Shown: positions 25,937 through 34,105 of the stretch, piece by piece
Numbering within the stretch: the stretch's first letter is position 1
Layout of the letters: every line of letters starts with the position of its first letter
From: Tabrizicola piscis
GTDB taxonomy: Bacteria > Pseudomonadota > Alphaproteobacteria > Rhodobacterales > Rhodobacteraceae
DNA: 64,000 nucleotides
Assembly (NCBI RefSeq): GCF_003940805.1
Contig: NZ_CP034328.1
Location: 3,162,001-3,226,000 of the forward strand
Reading direction: 5' to 3'
The notes under the pieces: model-generated
What the model was told of the DNA's origin: nothing
Seen by the model: the letters and a program-made list of their open reading frames with translations, nothing else
The model's database searches: none
Made by a program: the position numbers and the translations under genes

Positions 25937-27174
25937 CAGTTTCGAACATTGCCCAAGCCAACGGCCGCCTGCCCCTGACCTTCATCCTGACCACAGTCAC
26001 GCTGGACGCCATCGGCATCGGCCTGATCTTCCCCGTGATGCCCGACCTCATCCAAGAGGTGACGGGCCGTCCCCTCTCCGAAGCCGCACTTTGGGGCGGC
26101 GTGCTTGCCACATCCTTTGCCGTGATGCAGTTCCTGTTCGGTCCGACCATCGGTGCCCTGTCTGACCGCTTTGGCCGCCGACCTGTCCTGCTTGTGTCGC
26201 TTGCCGTGATGGCCGCGGATTATCTGGTGATGGCGCTTGCCGCTTCGATCTGGCTGCTTCTGGCGGCGCGCTTGGTCGCGGGGGTGACGTCGGCCACCTT
26301 TGCCACAGCAGGGGCCTATATCGCCGACATCACGCCCCCAGAAGAACGCGGCCGCCGCTTCGGCCTGATCGGTGCGGGCTTTGGGGTGGGCTTTGTGCTT
26401 GGTCCGCTGATCGGCGGGCTGTTGGGAACCATCGACTCGCGCGCACCCTTCTATGCCGCCGGGGCTCTTGCGCTGGCCAACATGGCCTTTGGCTATTTCG
26501 TCCTGCCCGAGACCGTCACCGATGCCACCCGCCGCGCGTTCACGTTGAAACGCGCCAATCCGCTTGGTGCCCTGCGCGCGCTTGACCGTTTGCCGGGCGT
26601 TCGGCTGATCCTTGGCACCTACCTGCTGCTTGGCATAGCGATGAACGTCTACCCGACGATCTGGGCCTATTTCGGCCAGGCCCGCTTTGGCTGGGACAGC
26701 ACCATGGTGGGTGTCTCGCTGGCCGTCTACGGCATCTCCTTCGCCGTGGGTCAGGCGCTTCTGGTCGGCCCGCTGATCCGCCGCTTCGGCGAACGCCGCG
26801 CTGCGCATTACGGGATGTGGGTCAATGTCGTCACGCTCACCGGCCTTGGCCTTGTCACCTCCCCGACACTCGCCCTGCTCCTGACCCCCGTCACGGCCCT
26901 GGGCGGAGTGGTCACCCCGGCGCTGCAAGCCATCGCCTCACGCGCAGCCCCCGCTGACGCGCAGGGTGAGCTTCAGGGCGTGTTTTCCAGCCTGAACGCC
27001 ATTGCCATGATCACCGCCCCCCTGATCATGACGACGACCTTCGCCGCCTTTACTGCCCCCGACGCGAGCGTTTTCGCCCCCGGCGCGCCTTTCCTGCTGG
27101 CGGCCGTCCTGATGCTCGCCTGCGTCACGCTCCATGTCTTTGGCCCCCTAATGCGACCAAACCGGTCGCATTAG
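25933..27174 (+). CDS. Tet/TCR-type MFS efflux pump
   Basis: 413-residue 12-segment MFS drug/proton antiporter of the TetA-like group. It has VTLDAIGIGLIFPVMPDL in helix 1, the motif-A loop GALSDRFGRRPVLL, and the antiporter motif C GFGVGFVLGPLIGG. It starts at TTG (25933), overlapping the stop of hydrolase 3, which is an unusual start codon but is supported by the close match of the N terminus to the family. It is the last gene of the hydrolase operon and could export its product. The final codons and stop lie in a strong hairpin. Confidence 0.88.
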   Translation: MTVSNIAQANGRLPLTFILTTVTLDAIGIGLIFPVMPDLIQEVTGRPLSEAALWGGVLATSFAVMQFLFGPTIGALSDRFGRRPVLLVSLAVMAADYLVMALAASIWLLLAARLVAGVTSATFATAGAYIADITPPEERGRRFGLIGAGFGVGFVLGPLIGGLLGTIDSRAPFYAAGALALANMAFGYFVLPETVTDATRRAFTLKRANPLGALRALDRLPGVRLILGTYLLLGIAMNVYPTIWAYFGQARFGWDSTMVGVSLAVYGISFAVGQALLVGPLIRRFGERRAAHYGMWVNVVTLTGLGLVTSPTLALLLTPVTALGGVVTPALQAIASRAAPADAQGELQGVFSSLNAIAMITAPLIMTTTFAAFTAPDASVFAPGAPFLLAAVLMLACVTLHVFGPLMRPNRSH

Positions 27175-27177
27175 GGG
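27145..27177 (+). terminator. Hairpin overlapping the end of the MFS gene
   Basis: Perfect 14-bp arms (27145-27158 and 27164-27177, loop AAACC) span the last codons and the TAG stop of the MFS gene. The stem is very stable but lacks a U-run; it may end transcription or protect the 3' end of the operon mRNA. Confidence 0.6.
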
Positions 27178-27202
27178 ATGCAGGCCAGCCAGTCCGGCTT
27201 TA

Positions 27203-27256
27203 GCTTTCTTTTTGTCCAAATATCCCACGGAGGTGCGGGGGGAGTGAAACCCCCGC
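27203..27256 (+). repeat. REP-like leader repeat, copy B
   Basis: It has the same layout as copy A: pyrimidine run (GCTTTCTTTTTG), CCAAATATCCC core, then a G-rich arm and its complement (27235-27241 and 27250-27256). It lies 28 bp before the enolase-superfamily gene, in the same relative orientation as copies A and C. Confidence 0.65.
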
Positions 27257-27283
27257 TGTTCCGGCAGCAGGAAAGACCACGCC

Positions 27284-28522
27284 ATGAAATTGAAGCACCT
27301 TGAAATCTTCGTCGTCGCCCCGCCGTTCCCTGGCTGGGGCGGGCGCTACTGGATCTTTCCCAAGCTGACCACCGATACCGGCATCGTCGGCTACGGCGAA
27401 TGCTATGCCTCCACCGTCGGCCCAAAGGCGATGCAAGCGGTGATCGAGGATGTCTTCGAACGCCACATGGCCGGTGAAAACCCCGAGAATATCGAGCTGA
27501 TGTTCCGCCGCGCCTATTCCTCCGGCTTCACCCAGCGCCCCGATCCCACGGTGATGGGCGCGTTTTCCGGGTTGGAGATTGCCTGCTGGGACATTTTGGG
27601 CAAGGCTCGGAATCGCCCGGTCTGGGCGCTGCTGGGCGGCAAGATCAATGACCGGATCCGCAGCTATACCTACCTCTACCCCGAACCGGGCCAGGAATCC
27701 TCCGACTTCTGGGTTGATCCCGACGCTGCGGCCGCCGCCGCTGTCCGCTTCATGAACCTGGGCTTCACGGCGGTCAAATTCGACCCCGCAGGCCCCTATA
27801 CCATCCGTGGCGGCCATGAACCCGCCATGTCCGACATCTCCCGCAGCATCGCCTTCTGCAAGGCGATCCGCGCCGCCGTGGGGGACCGGGTTGACCTCCT
27901 CTTCGGCACCCACGGCCAGTTTTCCACCCCGGGCGCGATCCGCCTCGGCCGCGAACTCGAACCCTATAACCCCCTGTGGTACGAAGAACCGATCCCGCCA
28001 GACAACCTGCTGGAATTCGCCGAGGTGGCGAAATCGGTCCGCGTCCCCCTTGCCACGGGCGAACGGATGACGACCAAGGCCGAATTCGGCACCCTCCTCC
28101 GCGCTGGGGGCGTCAAGATCCTGCAGCCCGCGCTGGGCCGCGTCGGCGGCATCTGGGAGGCGAAGAAAATCGCCGCCATGGCCGAGGTTTTCAACGCTCA
28201 GATGGCCCCGCATCTTTACGCCGGCCCGGTGGAATGGGCCGCCAACGTCCATTTCGCCGCGTCGATCCCGAACCTGCTTATTGCCGAGACGATTGAAACC
28301 GGCGGCGCGTTCCACCTGCAGCTGATCCGCAACACGATCAAATGGGAGGATGGCTACATCCTGCCCCCCGATGCCCCCGGCCTTGGCATCGACTTCGACG
28401 AAGACCTCGCCCGCGCCCATCCCTACACCGGAACCGGTTTGCACCTGCAGATGCAAGAGGCCCCCTGCGACTATCGCCACGGCAACCGCTTCGAAGGCGG
28501 GGCACCAAGCTCTGACCTTTAG
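27284..28522 (+). CDS. Mandelate racemase/galactonate dehydratase-like enolase-superfamily protein
   Basis: 412-residue two-domain enolase-superfamily protein (N-terminal capping domain, C-terminal barrel). Alignment by spacing with E. coli galactonate dehydratase (metal ligands D183, E209, E235; catalytic H185, H285) puts E234 (EEP), E260 (GER), H210 (THG) and H310 (APH) exactly where expected, but the first metal ligand is Gly208 (FGTHGQ). A further Lys165 lies in VKFDPAG. The protein may use another residue for Mg2+ or have a different reaction. RBS: GGAAAG. It is monocistronic, with a repeat in its leader and a hairpin after its stop. No sugar transporter is nearby. Confidence 0.85.
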   Translation: MKLKHLEIFVVAPPFPGWGGRYWIFPKLTTDTGIVGYGECYASTVGPKAMQAVIEDVFERHMAGENPENIELMFRRAYSSGFTQRPDPTVMGAFSGLEIACWDILGKARNRPVWALLGGKINDRIRSYTYLYPEPGQESSDFWVDPDAAAAAAVRFMNLGFTAVKFDPAGPYTIRGGHEPAMSDISRSIAFCKAIRAAVGDRVDLLFGTHGQFSTPGAIRLGRELEPYNPLWYEEPIPPDNLLEFAEVAKSVRVPLATGERMTTKAEFGTLLRAGGVKILQPALGRVGGIWEAKKIAAMAEVFNAQMAPHLYAGPVEWAANVHFAASIPNLLIAETIETGGAFHLQLIRNTIKWEDGYILPPDAPGLGIDFDEDLARAHPYTGTGLHLQMQEAPCDYRHGNRFEGGAPSSDL

Positions 28523-28532
28523 GGAGACCCTC

Positions 28533-28589
28533 CTCGAGCACTGCGTGCACTCGTCGGCAGACCCGCGAGGAGTGCACGAAGTGCTCGAC
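28533..28589. terminator. Long imperfect hairpin between the enolase-like gene and tRNA-Arg
   Basis: Arms of 24 bases (28533-28556 and 28566-28589, 21 of 24 paired) around a 9-base loop. The core CACGAAGTGC is shared with a hairpin at 57915-57953. It sits between convergent units and probably acts as a bidirectional transcription stop, although no U-run is seen. Confidence 0.55.
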
Positions 28590-28607
28590 GAGCAGGTGTC
28601 GGGAAAA

Positions 28608-28684
28608 TGGCGGGCCCAGGAGGACTCGAACCCCCAACCTCGGACTTAGAAGGTCCTTGCTCTATCCAGTTGAGCTATGAGCCC
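28608..28684 (-). tRNA. tRNA-Arg (anticodon TCT)
   Basis: On the minus strand the 77 bases fold as a standard tRNA. The acceptor is GGGCTCA pairing with TGGGCCC, followed by U8-A9, a D-stem GCTC/GAGC, an anticodon stem GGAC/GTCC with loop CTTCTAA (anticodon TCT, reading AGA/AGG), a TTCGAGT loop with 5-bp stem GGGGG/CCTCC (one G-T pair), discriminator G and encoded CCA. Confidence 0.93.
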
Positions 28685-28715
28685 GCGCCGCCACCTTTTG
28701 GGCCAAGCCAAAAGA

Positions 28716-29180
28716 TCAGGCAAGCACCTTCGTCATGAAGACCGAATTCGGGTCCGGCCCATAGCCCTCGAACGGCGGGCAGTCGGCAAAGCCCGCACGG
28801 GCATAAAGCGCCCGTGCAGCGACGAAAGTCGGCTGCACGCCGGTCTCCAGACTCAGCCGCGCAAATCCGTCAGCCTGCGCCGCTGTCACCAGATGCTCCA
28901 GCATCGCCTTGGAAAGCCCGCGCCCCCGCGCCTCATGCAGGACATGCATCGACTTGATCTCGGCATGGCCAGCGTCAATCCGCTTGAACGCCCCCATTGC
29001 GACAGGCTCGCCCGCATCGCGCAGCACGAAGAACCGGATGCCAGGTGCCGCCAGCGCGCCCTTGTCCATCATGTGGATCGATTCCGGCGGGGTGTCGGCA
29101 TGCATGTCCGCCGTATGCCGTTGGAACAAAAGCTCCAGGTCCGGCGTCAGCGGGTGTTCCTCGGCGATCGTCCACGCCAT
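28716..29180 (-). CDS. GNAT-family N-acetyltransferase
   Basis: 154-residue GCN5-related acetyltransferase using acetyl-CoA. The CoA-binding motif A is MHVLHEARGRGLSKAMLEHLV (R/Q-x-x-G-x-G/A type), followed by LSLETGVQPTFVAARALYARAGFADCPPF, a typical motif B. The start ATG at 29180 lies just after the stop of the NDUFS4-like gene (TGACATG), so translation is probably coupled. The substrate is unknown. Confidence 0.88.
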   Translation of the reverse strand: MAWTIAEEHPLTPDLELLFQRHTADMHADTPPESIHMMDKGALAAPGIRFFVLRDAGEPVAMGAFKRIDAGHAEIKSMHVLHEARGRGLSKAMLEHLVTAAQADGFARLSLETGVQPTFVAARALYARAGFADCPPFEGYGPDPNSVFMTKVLA

Positions 29181-29181
29181 G

Positions 29182-29493
29182 TCAGTGGGTCCATGCCCCT
29201 TTGCGGTCGGTCGCAAAGTTTTCGCCATAACCCCGGGCGCGAATGATGGCGCGGCGCGGTTTGGGATCCTGCACATCCGCCTCGATGCCCTTTTCGGCGG
29301 CATAGGCCAGCGCCGCCTCACGGCTGTCAAAGCGCAGGCGGACTTGGGCCTGCGTGTCGCCCGAGGATGTCCAGCCCATCAAGGGGTCAACCTCACGCTC
29401 GGACGCGGGAGCGAATTCCAGCACCCACTGGTGGGTCTTGGCGGTGCCAGACTGCATGGCGGTTCGGGCAGGCTGATAGATCCGGGCGCGCAT
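29182..29493 (-). CDS. NADH dehydrogenase accessory subunit, NDUFS4/ETC_C1-like
   Basis: 103-residue ETC complex I subunit of the NDUFS4 (18-kDa) family, found on complex I of alphaproteobacteria and mitochondria. Marks: [20 protein letters not shown] at the start, W-x-[35 protein letters not shown] and a C-terminal [15 protein letters not shown]. The ATG at 29493 has AGGAG at good spacing. It is cotranscribed with the GNAT gene. The nuo operon itself is not in the window. The stretch upstream (29572-29684) has a candidate sRNA. Confidence 0.92.
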   Translation of the reverse strand: MRARIYQPARTAMQSGTAKTHQWVLEFAPASEREVDPLMGWTSSGDTQAQVRLRFDSREAALAYAAEKGIEADVQDPKPRRAIIRARGYGENFATDRKGAWTH

Positions 29494-29571
29494 CACACTT
29501 CTCCTCAGGCTTTGGGACCTTATTCCGAAGCTTTCGGCAAAGCGCAAGGGACAGCTTGAACTGCCACGCAC

Positions 29572-29649
29572 AGAAAAGGCTGTCGGCTGGTCCAGGGGAA
29601 TATGGGTGGGGTTTCGATTGGACCAGCCGACAGCATAGTTGCTGCTTGC
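29572..29649 (-). ncRNA. Candidate small RNA with a 15-bp terminal stem
   Basis: On the minus strand a 15-bp perfect stem (29620-29634 with 29579-29593) encloses a 26-base loop rich in C (three runs of CCC or CCCC). The stem is followed by CTTTTCTG, a terminator-like tail, and preceded 22 bases earlier by a promoter match. The whole transcript would be about 78 nt. It could instead be a terminator of the methyltransferase gene or a leader of the NDUFS4-like gene. Confidence 0.45.
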
Positions 29650-29655
29650 ACGGGT

Positions 29656-29684
29656 ATTGTGCCCCAATCGGCAACAAGATTCAA
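29656..29684 (-). promoter_or_regulatory. Promoter match for the candidate sRNA
   Basis: On the minus strand TTGAAT (29684-29679), 17 bases, CACAAT (29661-29656). Each hexamer matches the consensus at four of six positions, with ideal spacing, just ahead of the 15-bp stem. Confidence 0.4.
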
Positions 29685-29760
29685 CCGAAAGATGTATGTG
29701 TTGTCGGCGCCCTTCGCTTTGGCTGCAAAGGCGATGGGGTCGCTTCCTCCCGCGCGTCGG

Positions 29761-30618
29761 TCAGGCCTTTGGTCCAAGTTTGAAAATCATATAACGATTG
29801 AAGCGGCGAAAGGCTTCGGCGTTGCGGTCGGTTCCGGTCAGACGGCGCATCAGGTTGGCACGCCGCGTCTTTGACAGGAACATTCCGATGAAGCGGGCCA
29901 GCGTCCAATGCGCCGTCGGCCGCTTGTCGCGGATCTCGTCTGACACCCGCGTCACGCCATGGCCGATCACGTTGAACAGCTGCTGTTCCAGGTCAATCGA
30001 CGGTGCAACAGCGTCGGTGATGTCCTCTTCGGCAAGGACCGCGAAGGGTGATCCTTCCAGCGTCGTCCGGAACCGGGCAAGCCCATGTCCGCCCCCGGGC
30101 TGCGGCCCATGCTTCTGTCGGCCCTGATAGGCTTCGGTTCTGAAACAATCGGCAATCAGCACCGTCCCACCGGGGGCCAGCAACCGCGCGCATTTCGGCA
30201 GGCTTTCGGCCAAGGGAATGTACTGAAAGCTTTCCGAGAACAGGCAAAGGTCATAGGGCCCGGTCCCGGCAAAATCTTCCAACATGCATTCATGCACCAC
30301 GGCCCCGGGTGCATTGCGACGACAGCGTTCGGCCAGAAAGGCCGATGGCACGACGATCTCGACACTGTGACCCAGCGCCAGCAGTTTCTTCGCCGTCTCG
30401 CCCGCCCCGCCGCCGATATCCAGGATCCGCAAGGGTCCGGCTGGCAGGTAGCCAAACAGTTTGACCGTGTAGGCGTCCTGCGCGCTGCGCAGGTTGCCCG
30501 CGCTGACCTCAAGCCCGGTCCACAGCCCGTAATGCAGGTTTTCTGCCCCGGTCAGCCAGCGGATGAAGGCAAGGCCCACATCCAGCCCCACCGCGCGTGT
30601 GTCGATCTTCTCAGCCAT
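29761..30618 (-). CDS. SAM-dependent methyltransferase (class I)
   Basis: 285-residue class-I methyltransferase of the small-molecule type. The N-terminal part (HYGLWTG) is followed by the SAM site ILDIGGGAGETAKKLLALG (about residue 85), then LFSESFQYIPLAESL and LLAPGGTVLIADCF. The C-terminal helical region has many Arg residues. The substrate is unknown; the HYGxWxG start resembles sterol and quinone methyltransferases. Of two adjacent ATGs, the second (30618) is favoured by AGAGG spacing. It is divergent from uvrB. Confidence 0.87.
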   Translation of the reverse strand: MAEKIDTRAVGLDVGLAFIRWLTGAENLHYGLWTGLEVSAGNLRSAQDAYTVKLFGYLPAGPLRILDIGGGAGETAKKLLALGHSVEIVVPSAFLAERCRRNAPGAVVHECMLEDFAGTGPYDLCLFSESFQYIPLAESLPKCARLLAPGGTVLIADCFRTEAYQGRQKHGPQPGGGHGLARFRTTLEGSPFAVLAEEDITDAVAPSIDLEQQLFNVIGHGVTRVSDEIRDKRPTAHWTLARFIGMFLSKTRRANLMRRLTGTDRNAEAFRRFNRYMIFKLGPKA

Positions 30619-30687
30619 CATGCACCTCTTGGCCGCTGCCTTAGCCGCTTCCCGCCGTCCGGGCAACGGTTTCGCCCCCTTTCGACG

Positions 30688-30702
30688 GAACACCGCTTGA
30701 AC
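30688..30702 (+). promoter_or_regulatory. SOS (LexA) box of uvrB
   Basis: GAAC (30688-30691), seven bases, GAAC (30699-30702), with another GAAC at 30705-30708. The direct repeat GAAC-N7-GAAC is the reverse of GTTC-N7-GTTC, the established LexA operator of Rhodobacter and Caulobacter. It lies 75-90 bp before the uvrB start. Confidence 0.8.
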
Positions 30703-30776
30703 TGGAACAAAAACGGATCAAATCTGTCAGGCCCCGAATCTTTCCCGGTATCCCCCGTCAGGAGGCGACCCGCGCC

Positions 30777-32963
30777 ATGCCGCACAACAATTCCAATGCC
30801 ATTGCCGAACGTCCGGACGTCCTGACCCGCCCCAAGCTTGAGGGGGGCCGCCGCTTCGTGCTGTCCACCCCGTTTCAGCCGGCGGGGGACCAGCCGACGG
30901 CGATTGCCGAACTGACCTCGGGTGTTCAGGCGGGCGAACGCAATCAGGTTCTGCTGGGCGCCACCGGCACTGGCAAGACCTTCACCATGGCCAAGGTGAT
31001 TGAAGAAACCCAGCGCCCCGCCATCATCCTTGCGCCGAACAAGACCCTTGCCGCGCAATTGTACGGGGAATTCAAGAACTTCTTCCCTGACAACGCCGTC
31101 GAATACTTCGTCAGCTACTACGACTACTACCAGCCCGAGGCCTATGTCGCCCGGACGGATACCTATATCGAAAAGGAATCCCAGATCAACGAACAGATCG
31201 ACCGGATGCGCCACTCGGCCACCCGGGCGCTTCTGGAACGGGACGATGTTATCATCGTCGCCTCGGTCTCCTGCATCTACGGCATCGGCTCGGTCGAGAC
31301 CTATTCCGCCATGACGCAGGACCTTGTGGTCGGGCAGATGTACGACCAGCGCAAGGTGATGGCCGAACTGGTGGCCCAGCAGTACAAACGTCTGGAATCC
31401 AGCTTCCAGCGCGGTGCCTTCCGCGTGCGTGGCGACAGTCTGGAGGTTTGGCCCGCCCACCTTGAAGACCGCGCCTGGCGGTTCTCCTTCTTCGGCGAGG
31501 AGCTGGAATCGATTGTCGAGTTCGACCCCCTGACCGGGGCAAAGACTGACAATTTCAAGCAGATCCGCATCTACGCCAACAGCCACTACGTCACCCCGCG
31601 CCCGACGCTGGCGCAGGCGATCAAGGGCATCAAGGACGAGCTTTTCCACCGCCTGAAGCAGTTGACTGGCGAAGGCAAACTGCTGGAAGCGCAACGCCTT
31701 GAACAGCGCACCAACTTTGATCTTGAGATGCTGGAAGCCACTGGCGCCTGCGCGGGGATCGAGAACTATTCGCGCTACCTGACAGGGCGCGCCCCGGGCG
31801 AACCACCGCCGACGCTGTTTGAATTCATCCCCGACCATGCCATTGTCTTTGCGGATGAATCCCACGTTTCCGTCCCGCAGATCGGCGGCATGTACAAAGG
31901 CGACTTCCGCCGCAAGCTGACCCTTGCGGAACACGGGTTCCGTCTGCCCAGCTGCATGGACAACCGCCCCCTCAAGTTCGAGGAATGGGATGCGATGCGC
32001 CCGCAATCCGTCTTCGTCTCGGCCACCCCCGCGGCGTGGGAGATGGAGCAGACCGGCGGCGTCTTTACTGAACAGGTCATCCGTCCCACCGGCCTGATCG
32101 ACCCGCAGGTCGAAATCCGCCCGGTTGAAATGCAGGTCGATGACCTTCTGGACGAAATCCGCAAGGTCGCCGCCGCGGGCATGCGCACCCTTGCCACCGT
32201 CCTGACCAAGCGCATGGCCGAGGATCTGACCGACTACCTGCACGAACAGGGCATCCGGGTGCGCTACATGCACTCGGACATCGACACCATCGAACGGATC
32301 GAGATCCTCCGCGACCTGCGCCTTGGCGCGTTTGACGTGCTGGTCGGCATCAACCTTCTCCGCGAAGGCCTCGACATCCCGGAATGCGGGCTGGTGGCCA
32401 TTCTTGACGCCGACAAGGAAGGCTTCCTCCGCTCTGAAACCTCGCTCATCCAGACCATCGGCCGCGCCGCGCGGAACAGCGAAGGCCGGGTCATCATGTA
32501 TGCCGACCGTATGACCGGCAGCATGGAGCGTGCCATCGGCGAAACCAACCGCCGCCGTGAAAAACAGGTCGCCTACAACCTGAAGCACGGGATCACCCCG
32601 GAAACCGTTCGCAAGAACGTCGAAGACGTCCTCTTTGGCACGTGGCAGGGCGACACCGACCAGGCGCGGATCACCACGAAGATCGACAAGCCCATGGTCG
32701 GCAAGAACCTTGCCGCCCATCTTGATGCCCTGCGCCTGCAGATGCGCAAAGCCGCCGAGAACCTGGAATTCGAGGAAGCCGCCCGCCTCCGCGATGAAGT
32801 GAAACGGCTTGAGGCTGTGGAACTGGCCGTCGCGGATGACCCTTTCGCGCGGCAAGAGGTGATCGAAGAAGCCGTGGAAGAGGCGACCAAGATGGCCGGG
32901 CGCAGCACCGCCGGGCGCGCCGGGCAAAGGGGTGGCAAGCGCAGCCGGGGCAGGGGGCGGTAA
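30777..32963 (+). CDS. uvrB: Excinuclease ABC subunit B
   Basis: 728-residue UvrB, the damage-verifying helicase of nucleotide excision repair. Walker A is [10 protein letters not shown] (about residue 63), the beta-hairpin [10 protein letters not shown] is near 118, the DESH-type Walker B is near 358, and helicase motifs (LNREGLD-type [21 protein letters not shown]) follow. It ends in a UVR motif ([20 protein letters not shown]) that binds UvrC, and a basic tail [20 protein letters not shown]. The ATG has AGGAGG seven to nine bases upstream. Regulation by LexA is likely. Confidence 0.97.
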   Translation: MPHNNSNAIAERPDVLTRPKLEGGRRFVLSTPFQPAGDQPTAIAELTSGVQAGERNQVLLGATGTGKTFTMAKVIEETQRPAIILAPNKTLAAQLYGEFKNFFPDNAVEYFVSYYDYYQPEAYVARTDTYIEKESQINEQIDRMRHSATRALLERDDVIIVASVSCIYGIGSVETYSAMTQDLVVGQMYDQRKVMAELVAQQYKRLESSFQRGAFRVRGDSLEVWPAHLEDRAWRFSFFGEELESIVEFDPLTGAKTDNFKQIRIYANSHYVTPRPTLAQAIKGIKDELFHRLKQLTGEGKLLEAQRLEQRTNFDLEMLEATGACAGIENYSRYLTGRAPGEPPPTLFEFIPDHAIVFADESHVSVPQIGGMYKGDFRRKLTLAEHGFRLPSCMDNRPLKFEEWDAMRPQSVFVSATPAAWEMEQTGGVFTEQVIRPTGLIDPQVEIRPVEMQVDDLLDEIRKVAAAGMRTLATVLTKRMAEDLTDYLHEQGIRVRYMHSDIDTIERIEILRDLRLGAFDVLVGINLLREGLDIPECGLVAILDADKEGFLRSETSLIQTIGRAARNSEGRVIMYADRMTGSMERAIGETNRRREKQVAYNLKHGITPETVRKNVEDVLFGTWQGDTDQARITTKIDKPMVGKNLAAHLDALRLQMRKAAENLEFEEAARLRDEVKRLEAVELAVADDPFARQEVIEEAVEEATKMAGRSTAGRAGQRGGKRSRGRGR

Positions 32964-32986
32964 CACTAGCGGCGCCTTTGCCCGCC

Positions 32987-33535
32987 CTAAGCGGTGACCG
33001 CCTTCGTCGTTTCGGGGTCAGGGGCAAGGTCTGGCGTCTTCAGCCACACTTTACCCTCACGAATCTCGCCCCGGATCAGAAAGCCCGGTACGGAAATCTC
33101 GGGGTAGTCCGCCACCCAGTCCCGAAAGCGGTCGTTCGTCACAACCCGGGCCTTGAAATCCCGGGCTGTCGCCAAAAGCCACGGATCGGCCTGCGTCCCC
33201 TTCGGCACGACCAGCAGTTGATCCTGCGGCAGGGCGAGCATGCGGGCAAAGTCGCTTTCTTTCAGATACTTGCCAGACAGTTTCCAGCCTGCATTCGCAT
33301 CGAACACCACCCCGGGTGCAAAGCCCCGCGCCTTCAGGTCATCGACCACCCGTTGCACGGCGGCAAGCTGCGGCGTGCTGTCTTGCCAATGCATCACATT
33401 GGACCCGTCCACCAGAATCCATGGTTTGCGGTCAGCCTCGGGCCGCGTTCCTTTGCGGCGGCGGAGCAGGGCGACAAGGATACACAGCATGCCCAGCCCG
33501 AACAGGCCAAGCAGGATCAGATCTTCGCCGGACAC
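32987..33535 (-). CDS. Membrane-anchored NYN/Zc3h12a-like ribonuclease
   Basis: 182-residue protein. Residues 4-25 form a membrane helix (LILLGLFGLGMLCILVALL) followed by RRRKG, so the rest faces the cytoplasm. Then comes a PIN/NYN-like nuclease domain: WILVDGSNVMHW, VVFDANAGWK, VPKGTQADPWLLATA and VVTNDRFRDW, with the acidic residues of the active site retained. The domain resembles the RNase domain of Zc3h12a (regnase). The RNA target is unknown. It is convergent with uvrB and 14 bp upstream of the monooxygenase gene on the same strand. Confidence 0.82.
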   Translation of the reverse strand: MSGEDLILLGLFGLGMLCILVALLRRRKGTRPEADRKPWILVDGSNVMHWQDSTPQLAAVQRVVDDLKARGFAPGVVFDANAGWKLSGKYLKESDFARMLALPQDQLLVVPKGTQADPWLLATARDFKARVVTNDRFRDWVADYPEISVPGFLIRGEIREGKVWLKTPDLAPDPETTKAVTA

Positions 33536-33548
33536 CAGACACCTCTTG

Positions 33549-33866
33549 TCAAAAAACCCCCGTCACTTCGTACATGACCGGTTCGAAGCCCCGACACAAC
33601 TCGTTGATCTGGCGGTTCCTCTCCCGCATCTCGGGGGATCGCAGCATCGCCTGGTAATCCTCACGCCGTTGCCATTGCGAATAGTTGCAGATCCGGGTCC
33701 GCGCATCGTTCATATGCAGCCCCGCCGCGACAAAGCCGGGCTGCAGGCTGATGCAGTCACGATAGGCCACTTCCAGCGCTTCCATAAGGTCAAAGGCGGT
33801 GGCCGGGGTCATCTCGAACGTGGTGATGACGGTTTGTCCTTGGAAATCCTTGACAATCTGGGGCAT
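33549..33866 (-). CDS. Antibiotic biosynthesis monooxygenase (ABM) family protein
   Basis: 105-residue ferredoxin-fold protein of the ABM superfamily, whose members include heme-degrading and small-molecule monooxygenases or dimeric quinol binders. Marks are the mid-region VAYRDCISLQPGFVAAGLHMNDARTRICNYSQWQRREDYQAML. The start ATG at 33866 is favoured (GGAGG nine bases upstream), and the longer frame has no family match. No known partner lies next to it, so its substrate is unknown. Confidence 0.85.
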   Translation of the reverse strand: MPQIVKDFQGQTVITTFEMTPATAFDLMEALEVAYRDCISLQPGFVAAGLHMNDARTRICNYSQWQRREDYQAMLRSPEMRERNRQINELCRGFEPVMYEVTGVF

Positions 33867-33914
33867 GTCGTCCTCCCTTCCCCGGCCAGCATGCCACAGA
33901 ACGGGAGCGGTTGA

Positions 33915-34103
33915 ATGAAGTTTCTTGACCCGGATGACCCGTTCTTCGCAAAGCCATGGGTGCGCTGGGCGACCGTGGTGGCACCCATCGCCTGGGGGCT
34001 GGTAGAGCTGTTCTGGACCGAATCGGCCATCTGGGGCGCGCTGTTCATCGGGGTCGGGGTCTATGCATTCTGGGCCCTGTTCCTGCACCGCCGGGATGGC
34101 TGA
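33915..34103 (+). CDS. Small membrane protein, 62 residues
   Basis: Short protein with a cytoplasmic start MKFLDPDDPFFAKPWVRW followed by two membrane segments (VVAPIAWGLVELFW and IWGALFIGVGVYAFWALF) and a basic end HRRDG. Proteins with the DPxxPFFAKPWVRW start are known to me as conserved, unnamed proteins in Rhodobacterales. GGGAGCGG precedes the ATG. It is divergent from the ABM gene, with 48 bp between the starts, and ends three bases before the convergent zinc-ribbon gene. Confidence 0.75.
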   Translation: MKFLDPDDPFFAKPWVRWATVVAPIAWGLVELFWTESAIWGALFIGVGVYAFWALFLHRRDG

Positions 34104-34105
34104 CG

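Noticed and set aside
29494..29777. A minus-strand frame of about 85 codons reading through the candidate sRNA
   Set aside because: The dyad and promoter arrangement explain the stretch better, and the frame has no ribosome site or match.
30618..32966. A 782-codon open frame on the minus strand over uvrB
   Set aside because: It is the antisense of uvrB; its composition follows UvrB codon bias.
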